A DNA stretch of 64,000 bases from Dolomitihabitans soli (GCF_022213955.1 NZ_JAKNTW010000017.1:62001-126000), one strand, 5' to 3'. Counted from the first letter of the stretch, positions 30,012 to 39,500 are shown. The notes: generated by a model from the letters alone, not told the origin. Numbers and translations: made by a program.

Positions 30012-30034
30012 TAGCGGACCGATTCTGTCCGCTA
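30012..30034. promoter_or_regulatory. Perfect dyad operator between WYL regulator and DinB genes
   Basis: tagcggac (30012-30019) and gtccgcta (30027-30034) are perfect 8-bp arms separated by 7 bases, placed 19 bases from each of the two divergent start codons. It is the likely binding site of the WYL regulator. Confidence 0.75.
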
Positions 30035-30053
30035 GGGGTGTCAGGGTGGCTCT

Positions 30054-30641
30054 GTGGATACGGACAAACTCGACTGGAACCGGACACTGCGCGAGCAGTG
30101 GGAGTTCCACTGGAACCATCAGCTCCGAGCCCGGCTCAACGGCCTCACCGACGACGAGTACTTCTGGTCGCCGGTGCCGGACGCCTGGAGCGTGCGGCCG
30201 CGCGGCAGCTCGACGACGCCCATGCAGGTCGGTGCCGGAGACTTCGCGATCGACTACACCTTCCCCGAGCCGGTCCCCGCGGCCTTCACCACGATCGCCT
30301 GGCGACTCGGTCACGTCGTCGTCGGCGTGCTCGCCGCGCGCAACGCGGCGCACTTCGGCGCGCCGGCGGCGTCGTACGAGACCTGGGCGTACGCTGGCAG
30401 CGCGGCCACCGCGCTCGACCAGCTCGACGCCCAGCTCGACGTCTGGCTGGCCGGGGTGCGCGACCTCGGCGAGGCCGGGCTCCAGGTCCCGCTCGGCGCG
30501 AAGGAGCCCTTCCCCGAGGCGCCCATGGCCGATCTGGTGCTGCACATCCACCGCGAGCTGATCCACCACCTGTCCGAGGTCTGCCTGCTGCGCGATCTCT
30601 ACCGGCACACGAAACCCGCTACGACCGGAGCAACCCGATGA
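30054..30641 (+). CDS. DinB-family protein
   Basis: A 195-residue four-helix-bundle protein of the DinB/YfiT type, start GTG at 30054. The three metal-binding His typical of the fold are suggested by HWNHQL (helix 1), RLGHVVVGV (middle) and HIHRELIHHLSEVCLLRDL near the C-terminus. Members are often thiol-dependent transferases using mycothiol or bacillithiol; which reaction applies here is not visible. It overlaps the next gene by ATGA, so the two are coupled. Confidence 0.82.
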   Translation: MDTDKLDWNRTLREQWEFHWNHQLRARLNGLTDDEYFWSPVPDAWSVRPRGSSTTPMQVGAGDFAIDYTFPEPVPAAFTTIAWRLGHVVVGVLAARNAAHFGAPAASYETWAYAGSAATALDQLDAQLDVWLAGVRDLGEAGLQVPLGAKEPFPEAPMADLVLHIHRELIHHLSEVCLLRDLYRHTKPATTGATR

Positions 30642-31099
30642 GCCGCCACATCCAGATCACCTTCGACGCCCACGACCCGCAGACGCTGTCGTCCTTCTGG
30701 CGTGACGTCCTGGGCTACGTCCACCCCGGCCCGCCCGGAGTCGACCTGCCCGAGGGCGCCGACCCGCTGGCCGCGTGGGACGACTTCCTCGCGCGGGTCG
30801 GCGTACCGGAGGAGGAGCGCAACACGAGATCGGCCATCGAGGACCCGGACGGGCACGGCCCACGGCTGTTCTTCCAGCGGGTGCCGGAGGACAAGGTCGC
30901 CAAGAACCGCGTCCACCTCGACGTTCGTGCGGCTCCCGGACTGCGGGGAGAGGAGCGGATGGCGGCGCTGGAGGTCGAGTGCGACCGGCTCGTCGCGCTG
31001 GGAGCGACGCGGGTACGTCGCGACGAGCCCGCTCCCCCGATGAGCGCCGGTTTCATCGTGATGACCGACCCCGAGGGCAACGAGTTCTGCCTGGACTGA
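30638..31099 (+). CDS. VOC/glyoxalase-like superfamily protein
   Basis: A 153-residue vicinal-oxygen-chelate fold protein: an opening strand MSRHIQITFDAHDP, then paired beta-alpha-beta-beta-beta modules ending in IVMTDPEGNEFCLD, the classic C-terminal VOC signature with its metal-ligand Glu. The start codon overlaps the DinB stop (ATGA). Co-expression with DinB suggests a shared detoxification or thiol-conjugate role, which is inference. Confidence 0.85.
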   Translation: MSRHIQITFDAHDPQTLSSFWRDVLGYVHPGPPGVDLPEGADPLAAWDDFLARVGVPEEERNTRSAIEDPDGHGPRLFFQRVPEDKVAKNRVHLDVRAAPGLRGEERMAALEVECDRLVALGATRVRRDEPAPPMSAGFIVMTDPEGNEFCLD

Positions 31100-31276
31100 C
31101 GCGGCTCAGCAGCGGTCGCGGAAGCCGCGGCCGCTCGTGCGGCCGAGGCGACCGGCGGCTCCGGCAGCGGGCAGGGCGTGCAACCGGGCTCGCGGAGCGG
31201 GGCGATCGTCCTGTTCGGTCGCGCGGGCTGAGCGATCACACCCGAATTCCAGGAGATCGCACGGTACGGCCGGCGG

Positions 31277-31624
31277 TCAGGCGAGGAGGTCGCGGATCCT
31301 GGTGATGACCTCCACGATGACGGTCACCTCGGCGGCCCTGGCGGCGAGGCGTTTGAGGGCGTCGGCGACGCGGCTCCGGTCGGGGTCCGGTGTCTCCAGT
31401 TCGCCTCTGATGTCGGCGGCGTCCCGCGCGGCGTTCCGGGGCTGGTCGAGGGAGCCGGCGTGGTCGGCGATCAGCTCGTCCAGGCGGTCGAGGAGGGCGG
31501 CCAGTTCCGGCGGGAGGGCGGGGTCGCCGAAGTTGTTGACGGTGGCCCTGGCATGAGGGCCGAAGGCGACCGCACCGCTCATTTCGCCGCCGGTGATGTG
31601 GACACCGCCGTACTCGGTGCTCAT
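31277..31624 (-). CDS. Small unrecognised protein with GG-SG-V-FG-H-ATV-N motif
   Basis: A 115-residue protein I cannot assign with confidence. Residues about 7-31 carry GGxxSGxVxFGxHxxATVxN. After a short linker the rest is helical and charged (PPELAALLDRLDELIADHAG; VADALKRLAARAAEVTVIVE), possibly a coiled coil. It overlaps the membrane-protein gene by ATGA and is therefore co-translated. The same motif forms the C-terminus of that larger partner, so the two probably form one complex. Confidence 0.65.
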   Translation of the reverse strand: MSTEYGGVHITGGEMSGAVAFGPHARATVNNFGDPALPPELAALLDRLDELIADHAGSLDQPRNAARDAADIRGELETPDPDRSRVADALKRLAARAAEVTVIVEVITRIRDLLA

Positions 31625-33378
31625 CTGGGGTCCTTCCGGTGCGTGTTGGTGACGGTGGCGGAGGAGTGGCTGCCGAAGCTGACGGAGCCGCTGAAGGTGC
31701 CTCCGGCGCCGACCGAGATCACGCTGGCGGCCTGGAGACGGTACGCGCCGGTGTCCACGTCGCGTTCCTCCAGGTAGTCGAGGACGGCCTCGGTGAGCCG
31801 CTGCTCGATCAGCTTGGTGTACTTCGCGGTGTCGAGGATCTGGATGTAGGTCTGGAGGTCCGGGCTGGCGCCCAGCTCTCTGACGCTGAGGCGGGCGCCG
31901 TAGGGATAGACGAGATACCTGGCGGGATCCCGGGCGACGAGCGCTTCGCGTACCTCCTGCCACGCCAGCCGGCCGAGCCGGAAGGGGGCCGCCAGCACGT
32001 CGCGCAGCAACTGGAGCTTGAGCACCTTGACGGCCTCCCAGGCGATGCGCGGGACCGTCATCGCCGGCAGCAGGTCGATCACGTGGTAGAGCGGGTGCGC
32101 GGGCGGCAGCACGGTGACCACGAACTGCGTGTAGAGCATCCGGCCCTCGACGGCCAGGTAGATGAAGGCCGAGGTGAGGGCTTCCTGGTCTTCGGCGGGG
32201 GCGACCAGCGCGCCGTTCGTGTCGCGGATCTCCTGGCCGGAGCCCGAGATGGTGACGCGCTGGTAGTAACGGACACCGCCCTGGGGGTGGCGGATGATCG
32301 CCGCGATCTCCTCCGGGGTGGCCAGGTGGCGAGGCCGGCCGGTGGACCGGTCGATCATCGGGTGCGCGACGCTGCCCTGCTGCCCGTGGCCCCGCCAGTC
32401 GGCCACGGTGAAGATCCCGCGGGTCACCACGTGGTCGCCGATGTCGAGCCGCTGGATGCTCTCGTTGGGGCGCAGTACCTGGTCGCGCATCTCGATGAGC
32501 CGGTCGCGGATGTAGGCGTGCAGGTCGACCGGGTCGATGCCGACGGGCGCCCGCTCCCGCCGGCGGCTGGTGGGGTCCTCCGAGCGCACGCGGTCGAGCT
32601 CCACCGCGATGGACCAGACGCGTTCGATGCCACCGGCGCCCATGAACGCGTCCTCGTTGGCGTACATGGTGATGTTGCCCCATTGCGCCCTGCGGACGTA
32701 GTCCATCCGGCGTGCCGTCCTGAGCTGGGTGGGCGGCACCACGGGCTCGGGGGAGCCGGGGCGGAGCGACCCCGCCAGCGTCAGGTAGGTGGCGATGCGG
32801 TAACCGATCGCGACGAGAAGCGTGGCGAGGGCGATGAACGGGAACCCGAGCCCGATTCCCCGCCCGGAGGAGCCGATGGGGAAGAGGCCGGGAAGGAGGA
32901 CCTGCAGTGCGAACGAGCCGATCACCAGGACGATCAGGTAGAACGCCGTGTAGACGGCGAACCCCCACAGCAGGGCCCGCAGGATCCACGGCCCCTTGCG
33001 CACCCGCCGCGCCGTGAGAAGGACGAACGGGAGCAGGAACACGAGCACGGTGAACGTCGGCAGCGGCTGGACGAAGATTCCGATGAAGAGCAGCAGGCTG
33101 ATCGCGATGTCGCGGACGACGAGAACGGTCCGGGAGCGCCGGCAATGGTGGATCACCGGCCCGATGTCGAACCCGCCATAGGACGGCGCGACGGCCCGGT
33201 AATCGTCTTGCAGTGATTCGGCGAGCACTTTATCGCGGAATTCACTGTCCAGATATGCGGCGGCGCACAGATAGCGCGTCACATTGCTCATCGGGGGCGC
33301 GGCCGTCGGCGGGGGCGTGAAGGAGGGAGGAGGCGGCGGGGGAGGGGGCTGGTTTTCTTCGGGAGTGCCGGGAACCAC
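31621..33378 (-). CDS. Unrecognised membrane protein with Pro-rich N-terminus and C-terminal shared motif
   Basis: A 585-residue protein. I start it at the GTG 33376-33378 because AGGAGG lies 6 bases upstream. The order is: a Pro-rich N-terminal tail (about 10-30), a short soluble part, about four transmembrane helices (LLLFIGIFVQPLP, VLVFLLPFVLL, FAVYTAFYLIVLVIG and FIALATLLVAIGYRIATYL, roughly 85-210), then a large cytosolic domain. It ends with a glycine-rich strand region, GGTFSGSVSFGSHSSATVTN, matching the motif of the small downstream protein. No enzymatic motif is recognised. A Pro-rich membrane protein coupled to a small helical partner recalls signalling or conflict systems, which is inference only. 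Confidence 0.6.
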   Translation of the reverse strand: MVPGTPEENQPPPPPPPPSFTPPPTAAPPMSNVTRYLCAAAYLDSEFRDKVLAESLQDDYRAVAPSYGGFDIGPVIHHCRRSRTVLVVRDIAISLLLFIGIFVQPLPTFTVLVFLLPFVLLTARRVRKGPWILRALLWGFAVYTAFYLIVLVIGSFALQVLLPGLFPIGSSGRGIGLGFPFIALATLLVAIGYRIATYLTLAGSLRPGSPEPVVPPTQLRTARRMDYVRRAQWGNITMYANEDAFMGAGGIERVWSIAVELDRVRSEDPTSRRRERAPVGIDPVDLHAYIRDRLIEMRDQVLRPNESIQRLDIGDHVVTRGIFTVADWRGHGQQGSVAHPMIDRSTGRPRHLATPEEIAAIIRHPQGGVRYYQRVTISGSGQEIRDTNGALVAPAEDQEALTSAFIYLAVEGRMLYTQFVVTVLPPAHPLYHVIDLLPAMTVPRIAWEAVKVLKLQLLRDVLAAPFRLGRLAWQEVREALVARDPARYLVYPYGARLSVRELGASPDLQTYIQILDTAKYTKLIEQRLTEAVLDYLEERDVDTGAYRLQAASVISVGAGGTFSGSVSFGSHSSATVTNTHRKDPR

Positions 33379-33414
33379 CGGAGTCCTCCTGGCAGCGCGT
33401 GGGGGGCACGCCAC

Positions 33415-33529
33415 GGTGAGCGCTTGAACTCAAAATGCTGTCATATGAAGCATCCCGCGCACCAGATTTCCGACAATGTCAAAGATGTGTCGTCGGTGAA
33501 TGTCTTTCGTTATAGAAGGCCGGTGGTGT
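33415..33529 (-). promoter_or_regulatory. AT-richer intergenic segment upstream of the membrane protein
   Basis: This 115-base stretch of lower GC lies between the HD-hydrolase stop and the membrane-protein gene. It probably contains the promoter for the 33378-31277 pair. No boxes can be fixed with confidence. Confidence 0.35.
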
Positions 33530-34075
33530 TCAAAGGTCGCGCACACATGTGAGTGCCGCGCGATATTCGTCCAGAAGCGGATGCGCAGGCAGCGCCTCCA
33601 GCGCATTCTCGAACGCCGTGAACCTGGCGAGCTGCGCCGTACGGCCGCGCTTGAACATCGCCCACGGATCGCCGTGGTCGCGGGCGCAGACCACGATCGA
33701 CCAGAAGTTATCGATCTTGTCGGCCAGGCTGATCGCCTGCGCCTCCCACGGTTTCGCCGTGAAGTGGGCGAGATATCGCCGTTTGCGCTCCTCCCACGGC
33801 AGCGACCTGTCCTGCTCGGTGACGTGCGCGACGAGCTCCGCCACCCGCGCCCCGAAGAGATCGCGCACCTGCTCGATGGTCGCCTCGGTGTCCTCCACGA
33901 CGTCATGAAGCACCCCCGCGGCGACGACTTCGGAGTCGAAGCCGTGCCGCGACAGGATCGTGCCCACCCCCGCGGGATGACTGAGGTACGGCACCGCCAC
34001 ACCGGGATACTTGCGCAGCTGGGTGCGGTGCCAGACGGCGGCCTGGTCGAGCGCTCGCTTGAGCAGAAGGTCCAT
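33530..34075 (-). CDS. HD-domain phosphohydrolase (RelA/SpoT-hydrolase-like)
   Basis: A 181-residue stand-alone HD protein. YLSHPAGV (His), GVLHDVVEDT (the HD pair, about 55-64, with the ED continuation seen in ppGpp hydrolases) and SLADKIDN (the distal Asp) give the complete metal site. Size and motif order resemble small alarmone hydrolases (Mesh1-like), so ppGpp or a related nucleotide is a reasonable substrate guess. It lies 9 bases after the SDR gene on the same strand, probably in one operon. Confidence 0.8.
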   Translation of the reverse strand: MDLLLKRALDQAAVWHRTQLRKYPGVAVPYLSHPAGVGTILSRHGFDSEVVAAGVLHDVVEDTEATIEQVRDLFGARVAELVAHVTEQDRSLPWEERKRRYLAHFTAKPWEAQAISLADKIDNFWSIVVCARDHGDPWAMFKRGRTAQLARFTAFENALEALPAHPLLDEYRAALTCVRDL

Positions 34076-34084
34076 CCGCGAAGG

Positions 34085-34825
34085 CTAACGGTCGGTGGAG
34101 GTGGTGCCCCCGTCGACGACCAGCTGGGTGCCGGTGATGAAGGACGCCTCGTCGCTCAGCAGGAAGCGCACGGCGCCGGCGACTTCCTCGGGACGTCCCA
34201 GCCGTCCGAAGACCGACTTCGCGGCGAACGCGGCGACCATCTCCTCGCCCGCCCTGGCCAGCAGCGGGGTGTCGATGAAGCCGGGGCAGACGGCGTTCAC
34301 CCGGATGCCGTCGGAGGCCAGCTCGTGGGCCATCGAGCGGGTCAGGCCGAGCAGCCCGGCCTTGGAGGAGCAGTAGGCCGCGATCCAGGCGGCGCCGACG
34401 ATGCCCTCGATGGAGGAGATGCCCACGATGGCCGCCCCCGGAGCCGCCCGGAGGTCGGGGAGCAGGGCCTTGGTGAGCATGGCCTGGGCGCGCAGGTTGA
34501 CGTTGAGCACCGCGTCCCAGTGCTCCTCGGTGATGTCGGCGACGGTCGCCGCGTCCGCGATGCCGGCGGCGTGGACCAGGCCGCCGATCTCGCCGAGCGT
34601 CTCGCGGGTCGCGTCGATCGCCCTGGCGAAGCTGGAGCTGTCGGTGACGTCCACGCCCAGCCCCAGGGTGGGCAGTGGCGTCAGCATCGCCGCCTCCTTG
34701 GCGACACCGAGCGCGCCGGACTCGTCTCGGTCCCACACGGCGACCGGGCGCCCGGACTCGGCCAGCGCCAGCGCGCACGCCCTGCCGATCCCCGACGCTC
34801 CACCCGTGATGATTACTCCGGTCAA
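34085..34825 (-). CDS. Short-chain dehydrogenase/reductase
   Basis: A 246-residue classical SDR. GGASGIG (8-14) binds NAD(P), NVNLRAQAM follows the Asn position, the catalytic Ser lies in GISSIEG, YCSSK gives Tyr and Lys (about 150-154), and the C-terminal [12 protein letters not shown] is typical of FabG-like reductases. Substrate unknown. It is divergent from guaA. Confidence 0.88.
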   Translation of the reverse strand: MTGVIITGGASGIGRACALALAESGRPVAVWDRDESGALGVAKEAAMLTPLPTLGLGVDVTDSSSFARAIDATRETLGEIGGLVHAAGIADAATVADITEEHWDAVLNVNLRAQAMLTKALLPDLRAAPGAAIVGISSIEGIVGAAWIAAYCSSKAGLLGLTRSMAHELASDGIRVNAVCPGFIDTPLLARAGEEMVAAFAAKSVFGRLGRPEEVAGAVRFLLSDEASFITGTQLVVDGGTTSTDR

Positions 34826-34939
34826 CGCACTCTCCTCGTTCGATACTGGCCGACCTTCAGCCGTACCCCCTTCTCGCGGTTTCTCACCAGCAAAGAGGGG
34901 GCAATGTGAGCGGCCGCCTGGCCGGCTCGGCGTGGCCGA

Positions 34940-34945
34940 TAGACT
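34940..34945 (+). promoter_or_regulatory. Candidate -10 box of guaA
   Basis: TAGACT lies 35 bases upstream of the chosen GTG start of guaA. No strong -35 is visible. It supports the GTG at 34981 over the earlier in-frame GTG at 34906, which would lie upstream of the promoter. Confidence 0.4.
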
Positions 34946-34980
34946 TGCCGTACCGCATTCGCCTTTGGGGGGTTCTCTCG

Positions 34981-36531
34981 GTGTCTGAGTTCGACACAGT
35001 TCTCGTCGTCGACTTCGGCGCGCAGTACGCGCAGCTCATCGCCAGGCGCGTGCGCGAGTGCCATGTCTACTCCGAGATCGTCCCTTCGACGATGCCGGTG
35101 GCGGAGATGCTGGCGAAGAAACCGAAGGCGATCATCCTGTCCGGCGGTCCCTCGTCGGTCTACGCCGACGGCGCTCCGCTCGTGCCCGCCGGGCTGTTCG
35201 AGACCGGTGTGCCCACGTTCGGCATCTGTTACGGCTTCCAGGCGATGGCCAGAGACCTCGGCGGCCGGGTGGCCAAGACCGGCGTCGCCGAGTACGGCGG
35301 CACCGCGCTGGCCGTCCAGCGCGAGGGCGTGCTGTTCGCCGGGCTGCCCATGAAGCAGACGGTCTGGATGTCGCACGGTGACAGCGTCGCCGCCGCCCCC
35401 GAGGGTTTCACGGTGACCGCCTCCACCGGCGAGACGCCGGTCGCCGCCTTCGAGCACCCGGGCAAGGGGCTGTACGGCGTGCAGTTCCACCCCGAGGTGC
35501 TGCACTCCGAGCACGGCCAGACCGTGCTCAAGCACTTCCTCGACGCGGCCGGCTGCCGTCCCTCCTGGACCATGCTCAACATCGTCGAAGACGCCGTCGA
35601 GGCGGTCCGCGCCCAGCTCGGCCCGCAGGGCAGGGCGATCTGCGCGCTGTCGGGCGGCGTCGACTCCGCGGTGGCGGCAGCCATCGTGCAGCGGGCCATC
35701 GGTGACCGGCTGACCTGCGTGTTCGTCGACCACGGGCTGCTGCGTAAGGGCGAGGCCGAGCAGGTCGAGCGTGACTTCGTGGCCGTCACCGGGGTCAACC
35801 TGAGGGTGGTCGACGCCGCCGACCGCTTCATCAAGGCTCTCGACGGCGTCACCGACCCCGAGGACAAGCGCAAGATCATCGGCCGCGAGTTCATCCGGGT
35901 CTTCGAGGACGAGCAGCGCGCGATCCTCGCCGACGGGCCCGCCGACTTCCTGGTGCAGGGCACCCTCTACCCCGACGTGGTGGAGTCGGGCGGCGGCACC
36001 GGTACGGCCAACATCAAGTCGCACCACAACGTCGGCGGTCTGCCGGACGACCTGAAGTTCGACCTGGTCGAGCCGTTGCGCACGCTGTTCAAGGACGAGG
36101 TGCGCCGCGCGGGCGAGGAGCTGGGCCTGCCCGCGGCGATGGTCTGGCGTCAGCCGTTCCCCGGCCCCGGGCTGGGCATCCGGATCATCGGCGCGGTGAC
36201 CCGCGACCGGCTCGACATCCTGCGCGAGGCCGACGCGATCGCCCGCGAGGAGCTGTCCCGCGCCGGGCTCGACCGTGACATCTGGCAGTGCCCGGTGGTG
36301 CTCCTCGCGGACGTGCGTTCGGTCGGGGTCCAGGGCGACGGCAGGACCTACGGCCACCCGGTCGTGCTCAGGCCCGTCACCTCGGAGGACGCCATGACCG
36401 CCGACTGGGCGAGGGTGCCCTACGACGTGCTCTCCCGCGTCTCCACCCGGATCACGAACGAGGTCCGCGAGGTCAACCGCGTGGTCGTCGACGTCACGAG
36501 CAAGCCGCCGGGCACCATCGAGTGGGAGTGA
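34981..36531 (+). CDS. guaA: GMP synthase (glutamine-hydrolysing) GuaA
   Basis: Converts XMP, ATP and glutamine to GMP in the cytosol, the step after GuaB. It has 516 residues from the GTG at 34981 ([20 protein letters not shown], the canonical N-terminus, with a G-rich ribosome site). The amidotransferase domain has [10 protein letters not shown] with nucleophile Cys83 and [10 protein letters not shown] with the His/Glu partners. The ATP-pyrophosphatase domain has the P-loop [12 protein letters not shown] (about 222-233), followed by the GMPS dimerisation domain ending in KPPGTIEWE. Confidence 0.97.
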   Translation: MSEFDTVLVVDFGAQYAQLIARRVRECHVYSEIVPSTMPVAEMLAKKPKAIILSGGPSSVYADGAPLVPAGLFETGVPTFGICYGFQAMARDLGGRVAKTGVAEYGGTALAVQREGVLFAGLPMKQTVWMSHGDSVAAAPEGFTVTASTGETPVAAFEHPGKGLYGVQFHPEVLHSEHGQTVLKHFLDAAGCRPSWTMLNIVEDAVEAVRAQLGPQGRAICALSGGVDSAVAAAIVQRAIGDRLTCVFVDHGLLRKGEAEQVERDFVAVTGVNLRVVDAADRFIKALDGVTDPEDKRKIIGREFIRVFEDEQRAILADGPADFLVQGTLYPDVVESGGGTGTANIKSHHNVGGLPDDLKFDLVEPLRTLFKDEVRRAGEELGLPAAMVWRQPFPGPGLGIRIIGAVTRDRLDILREADAIAREELSRAGLDRDIWQCPVVLLADVRSVGVQGDGRTYGHPVVLRPVTSEDAMTADWARVPYDVLSRVSTRITNEVREVNRVVVDVTSKPPGTIEWE

Positions 36532-36662
36532 TCCCCGCCGCCGGACGACCGACCCGGCATGGTGTTCGACCGCTTTGACCAACGCCGTCATCACCTGGAG
36601 CACGGAGTACCACTCGCCGGCCGTACGGCGGCTGCGGGCCGCCGACGGGGCCGTGCTCCGGC

Positions 36663-37493
36663 TCAGTCGCTCCAGGTTCCCGCAGCGGCGGCCGTCTTGA
36701 CGTAGTCGGCGAAGGGCCGTGGGTCGCGTCCGAGCGCGCGCCGTACGCCATCGCTGACGTGCTCGCCGGCGCCGTCGCGGATCCGGCCCAACAGGTCCGC
36801 CAACAGATCGGCCACCTCCGGAGGCACTCCCTGAGCCCCCAGCGCGGCGGTGAACTGGGAGGCCTCCAGCGGCGTGTAGCGGATGCGCCGCCCGGTGGCC
36901 TCCGAGATCATCTCGACCGCGGTGCGGAACGACACCGGTTCGGGGCCGGACAGCTCGTAGATCTCGCCCGCGTGACCGTCCCGGGTGAGCGCGGCGGTCG
37001 CGACGTCGGCGATGTCCTCGGCGTCGACGAACGGCTCCCGGCCCTCCCCGGTCGGCAGCGCCAGTTCCCCGGACCGGATCGGCTCCAGGAACAGGTCCTC
37101 GCCGAAGTTCTGCGCGAACCAGGCCGGCCGCAGGATCGTCCACTCCAGGTCCGTCGCGCGCAGGGCCAGCTCGACCGGCTCCTGGTACGGGTCCACCGCG
37201 CCGCCTACGCCGCGTGCCGACAGCAGCACCACCCGGCGGACACCGGCCTGCGCCGCGGTCGTGAGGAACTCCCCCACAGTGGCGGCCGACACGGCCTCGT
37301 TCATCGGTATGAGGTAGACCGCCCCCGCGCCGGCCAGGGCCGGCCCCCAGGTGTCACGGTCGGCGAAGTCGAATCTGGTCCCGCTGGAACGGGAGGCCGC
37401 GCGGAAGGGACGGCCGAGCCGGTCGAGCCGGGCGACGACGCGGCGACCGGTCTTACCCCGGGCGCCAAGTACAAGAATGGGTGAATCGGACAT
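36663..37493 (-). CDS. NmrA-like NAD(P)-binding protein
   Basis: A 276-residue atypical SDR. It opens with ILVLGARGKTGRRVVARL (about 6-23), the GxxGxxG nucleotide-binding loop of NmrA/NAD(P)H-binding proteins, then VYLIPMNEAV and WTILRPAWFAQNF, which follow the family pattern. It lacks the classical YxxxK pair at the usual place, so it may be a redox sensor or a quinone-type reductase. It is divergent from an AraC regulator, which probably controls it. Confidence 0.82.
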   Translation of the reverse strand: MSDSPILVLGARGKTGRRVVARLDRLGRPFRAASRSSGTRFDFADRDTWGPALAGAGAVYLIPMNEAVSAATVGEFLTTAAQAGVRRVVLLSARGVGGAVDPYQEPVELALRATDLEWTILRPAWFAQNFGEDLFLEPIRSGELALPTGEGREPFVDAEDIADVATAALTRDGHAGEIYELSGPEPVSFRTAVEMISEATGRRIRYTPLEASQFTAALGAQGVPPEVADLLADLLGRIRDGAGEHVSDGVRRALGRDPRPFADYVKTAAAAGTWSD

Positions 37494-37567
37494 GGGACCA
37501 GCACATCAGATGCCGCAGGAGACGACCCATGGCCATTCATCTCGTATGCATGTGAAATCGTCTCACC

Positions 37568-38509
37568 ATGGATCTCCTGGAGGACTATCTCGCGGGCGTA
37601 CGAGCGCACGGCGCGGTCTTCGCCCAGTCGGTCGCCGAGCCGCCGTGGGCGATGCGTTTCAGTGATCCCGCCCCGTTGGCGCTGGGCGCGATGCTCCGCG
37701 GCGAGTCCTGGATCGTCCGCGACGGTATGGCTCCCGTCCAGGTCCGGGAGGGCGGCGTCGTCCTGGTTCGCGGACTGCGGCCGTTCACCGTGGCCGATCG
37801 CCCGGGAACGGAGCCCCAGGTGGTGATCGACGGCGCGGAGAGCTGCTGGACGACGGCCGACGGCCCCGCTACGGCGGGGCTCAACCTCGTGCTCGGACCG
37901 CGCACGTACGGGTTCAGCGCCGATGGCGCCGACCTGTTCGTCACCGCGGAGTATCCGCTGCGTGGCGACGTGTCCGAGCGCTTGCTCAAGGCCCTGCCGG
38001 AGGTGGCCGTCATCCCGTCGGAGCCCGAGTTCACGCCGCTGCTGGACCTGCTGGCGGTCGAGATCGGCCGCGAGGAGCCCGGCCAGCAGGTCATCCTGGA
38101 CCGGCTCCTGGATCTGCTCCTCGTACGGGCCCTGCGGTCGTGGTTCGCGCGGCCCGACGCTGAGCCGCCGTCCGGCTACCGGGCCCTGGCCGACCCGCGG
38201 ATCGGGCGGGCGCTGCGCCTGGCGCACGAACGCCCTGCCCATCCGTGGACCGTCGCGGGGCTGGGCGCGGAGGTGGGGATGTCGCGGGCGGTGTTCGCCC
38301 GGCGCTTCACCGAGTTGGTCGGGCAGCCGCCGCTGGACTACCTCACGGAGTGGCGGATGACGCTCGCCGCCGACCTGCTCCGCACGTCCGGCGCCACCGT
38401 CGCCGCGGTGGCCCGGAGGGTTGGGTACGCCGACGGCTTCGCCTTCAGCCACGCCTTCAAACGGGTTCGCGGCATACCGCCCAGCGACCTGGTCCGTTCC
38501 CCGAAGTAG
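37568..38509 (+). CDS. AraC-family transcriptional regulator with cupin sensor
   Basis: A 313-residue regulator. The N-terminal half is a cupin-type AraC-binding domain (MLRGESWIVRDGM, GGVVLVRGLRPFTV). The C-terminal ~100 residues carry the double HTH (WTVAGLGAEVGMSRAVFARRF and ATVAAVARRVGYADGFAFSH) with the PPLDYLTEWRM linker. It is transcribed away from the NmrA-like gene across 74 bases containing AT-rich words, so that gene is its likely target. Confidence 0.9.
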   Translation: MDLLEDYLAGVRAHGAVFAQSVAEPPWAMRFSDPAPLALGAMLRGESWIVRDGMAPVQVREGGVVLVRGLRPFTVADRPGTEPQVVIDGAESCWTTADGPATAGLNLVLGPRTYGFSADGADLFVTAEYPLRGDVSERLLKALPEVAVIPSEPEFTPLLDLLAVEIGREEPGQQVILDRLLDLLLVRALRSWFARPDAEPPSGYRALADPRIGRALRLAHERPAHPWTVAGLGAEVGMSRAVFARRFTELVGQPPLDYLTEWRMTLAADLLRTSGATVAAVARRVGYADGFAFSHAFKRVRGIPPSDLVRSPK

Positions 38510-38519
38510 GACCCGGACG

Positions 38520-38546
38520 AAGACCCCCGCCGATGGCGGGGGTCTT
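38520..38546. terminator. Bidirectional hairpin terminator between AraC gene and deacetylase
   Basis: A perfect 12-bp stem (aagacccccgcc / ggcgggggtctt) with a 3-base loop starts 10 bases after the AraC stop and is followed by a partial T-run. It lies between convergent genes. Confidence 0.85.
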
Positions 38547-38605
38547 GTCGTGCGGGATCGGCCCGGCCCGTGGCGCGGGCGATCACCTGATCTGAGCGGC
38601 CGGAG

Positions 38606-39376
38606 CTAGACCTCGGGAGACTCCAGCTCGTCCTGCTTGACCTCGGGGTCGGGATAGATCTCGCCGGCCTCCAGCTTCCTGTCGCCGCGGAGCAGCGAGG
38701 AGACGCCCACCATGTGGTAGCCCTGCTGCTTCAGCGTGGTGAGGATCTTCGGCATGACCTGGACGGTCTGCGCGACCCAGTCGTGCATGAGGATCACGCC
38801 GTCGCGCTTGGCGCTCCGCATGACCTCCTGGAAGATCGCGTCGGTGTTCTTGGTGGCCCAGTCGCGGGAGCCGCCGTTCCACAACACCAGCGGCTGGCCC
38901 ATCTCCATCGCGATCTGCCGCACCCGCTCGTCGAACTCTCCGTACGGCGGGCGGATCATCGTCGGCTTCTTGCCGGTGGCCTTGAAGATGATGTCCTCGG
39001 TCCGCTTCAGTTCGTCGCGGATCTGGTACTCGCTGATGTCGCGCAGGTGCGGATGGGTGTAGCTGTGGTTGCCCAGCTCGTGGCCCTCGGTGGCCATGCG
39101 CTTGGCGAAGGCGGGACGCGACTTGACGTACTGCCCTTCGAGCAGGAACGTCGCCTTCGCCTTGTGCTTCTTGAGGGTGTCGAGCAGTACGCCAGCGTAC
39201 TTGCCGGGACCGTCGTCGAAGGTCAGTGCGATGCACTTGACCTTCGCGCAGTCGACTTTCGCCTCCTTCTTGGGGGTCTGAACGATGTCGGCCTGGGCGG
39301 GTGCTGCCGCCAGGCCGAGCAGTGCGGTGGTGAGCGCCACGGCGAGGGGAAGCCGGGCGCGCTGATGGCGAGCCAT
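38606..39376 (-). CDS. Secreted polysaccharide deacetylase (NodB/CE4 fold) 1
   Basis: An exported 256-residue enzyme that would remove N- or O-acetyl groups from peptidoglycan, GlcNAc polymers or wall glycans. The start is ATG 39374-39376 with GAGGAG about 8 bases upstream. A signal peptide (about 8-30, ending APAQA) is followed by the CE4 motifs TFDDGP (catalytic Asp and metal Asp), HSYTHPHL (metal His pair), RPPYGE, GGSRDW and LMHDW. All key residues are present. A paralogue lies directly upstream on the same strand. Confidence 0.9.
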   Translation of the reverse strand: MARHQRARLPLAVALTTALLGLAAAPAQADIVQTPKKEAKVDCAKVKCIALTFDDGPGKYAGVLLDTLKKHKAKATFLLEGQYVKSRPAFAKRMATEGHELGNHSYTHPHLRDISEYQIRDELKRTEDIIFKATGKKPTMIRPPYGEFDERVRQIAMEMGQPLVLWNGGSRDWATKNTDAIFQEVMRSAKRDGVILMHDWVAQTVQVMPKILTTLKQQGYHMVGVSSLLRGDRKLEAGEIYPDPEVKQDELESPEV

Positions 39377-39500
39377 CGGGGTGCTCCTCGGAAAAAGGGA
39401 ATAACTCGGGTAGCGATACACCGTATCGCCCCTTCTGTCCCACGAGCATCGGAGTTACCTGAAGAAATGCTCCGAATCTGACAGCCGAGTAGACGCCGTG

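Noticed and set aside
36575-36700. Small plus-strand ORF after guaA
   Set aside because: It has a TTG start without a ribosome site and runs into the convergent NmrA-like gene; the region also folds into a ggagcacgg/ccgtgctcc hairpin, more likely a terminator than a gene.
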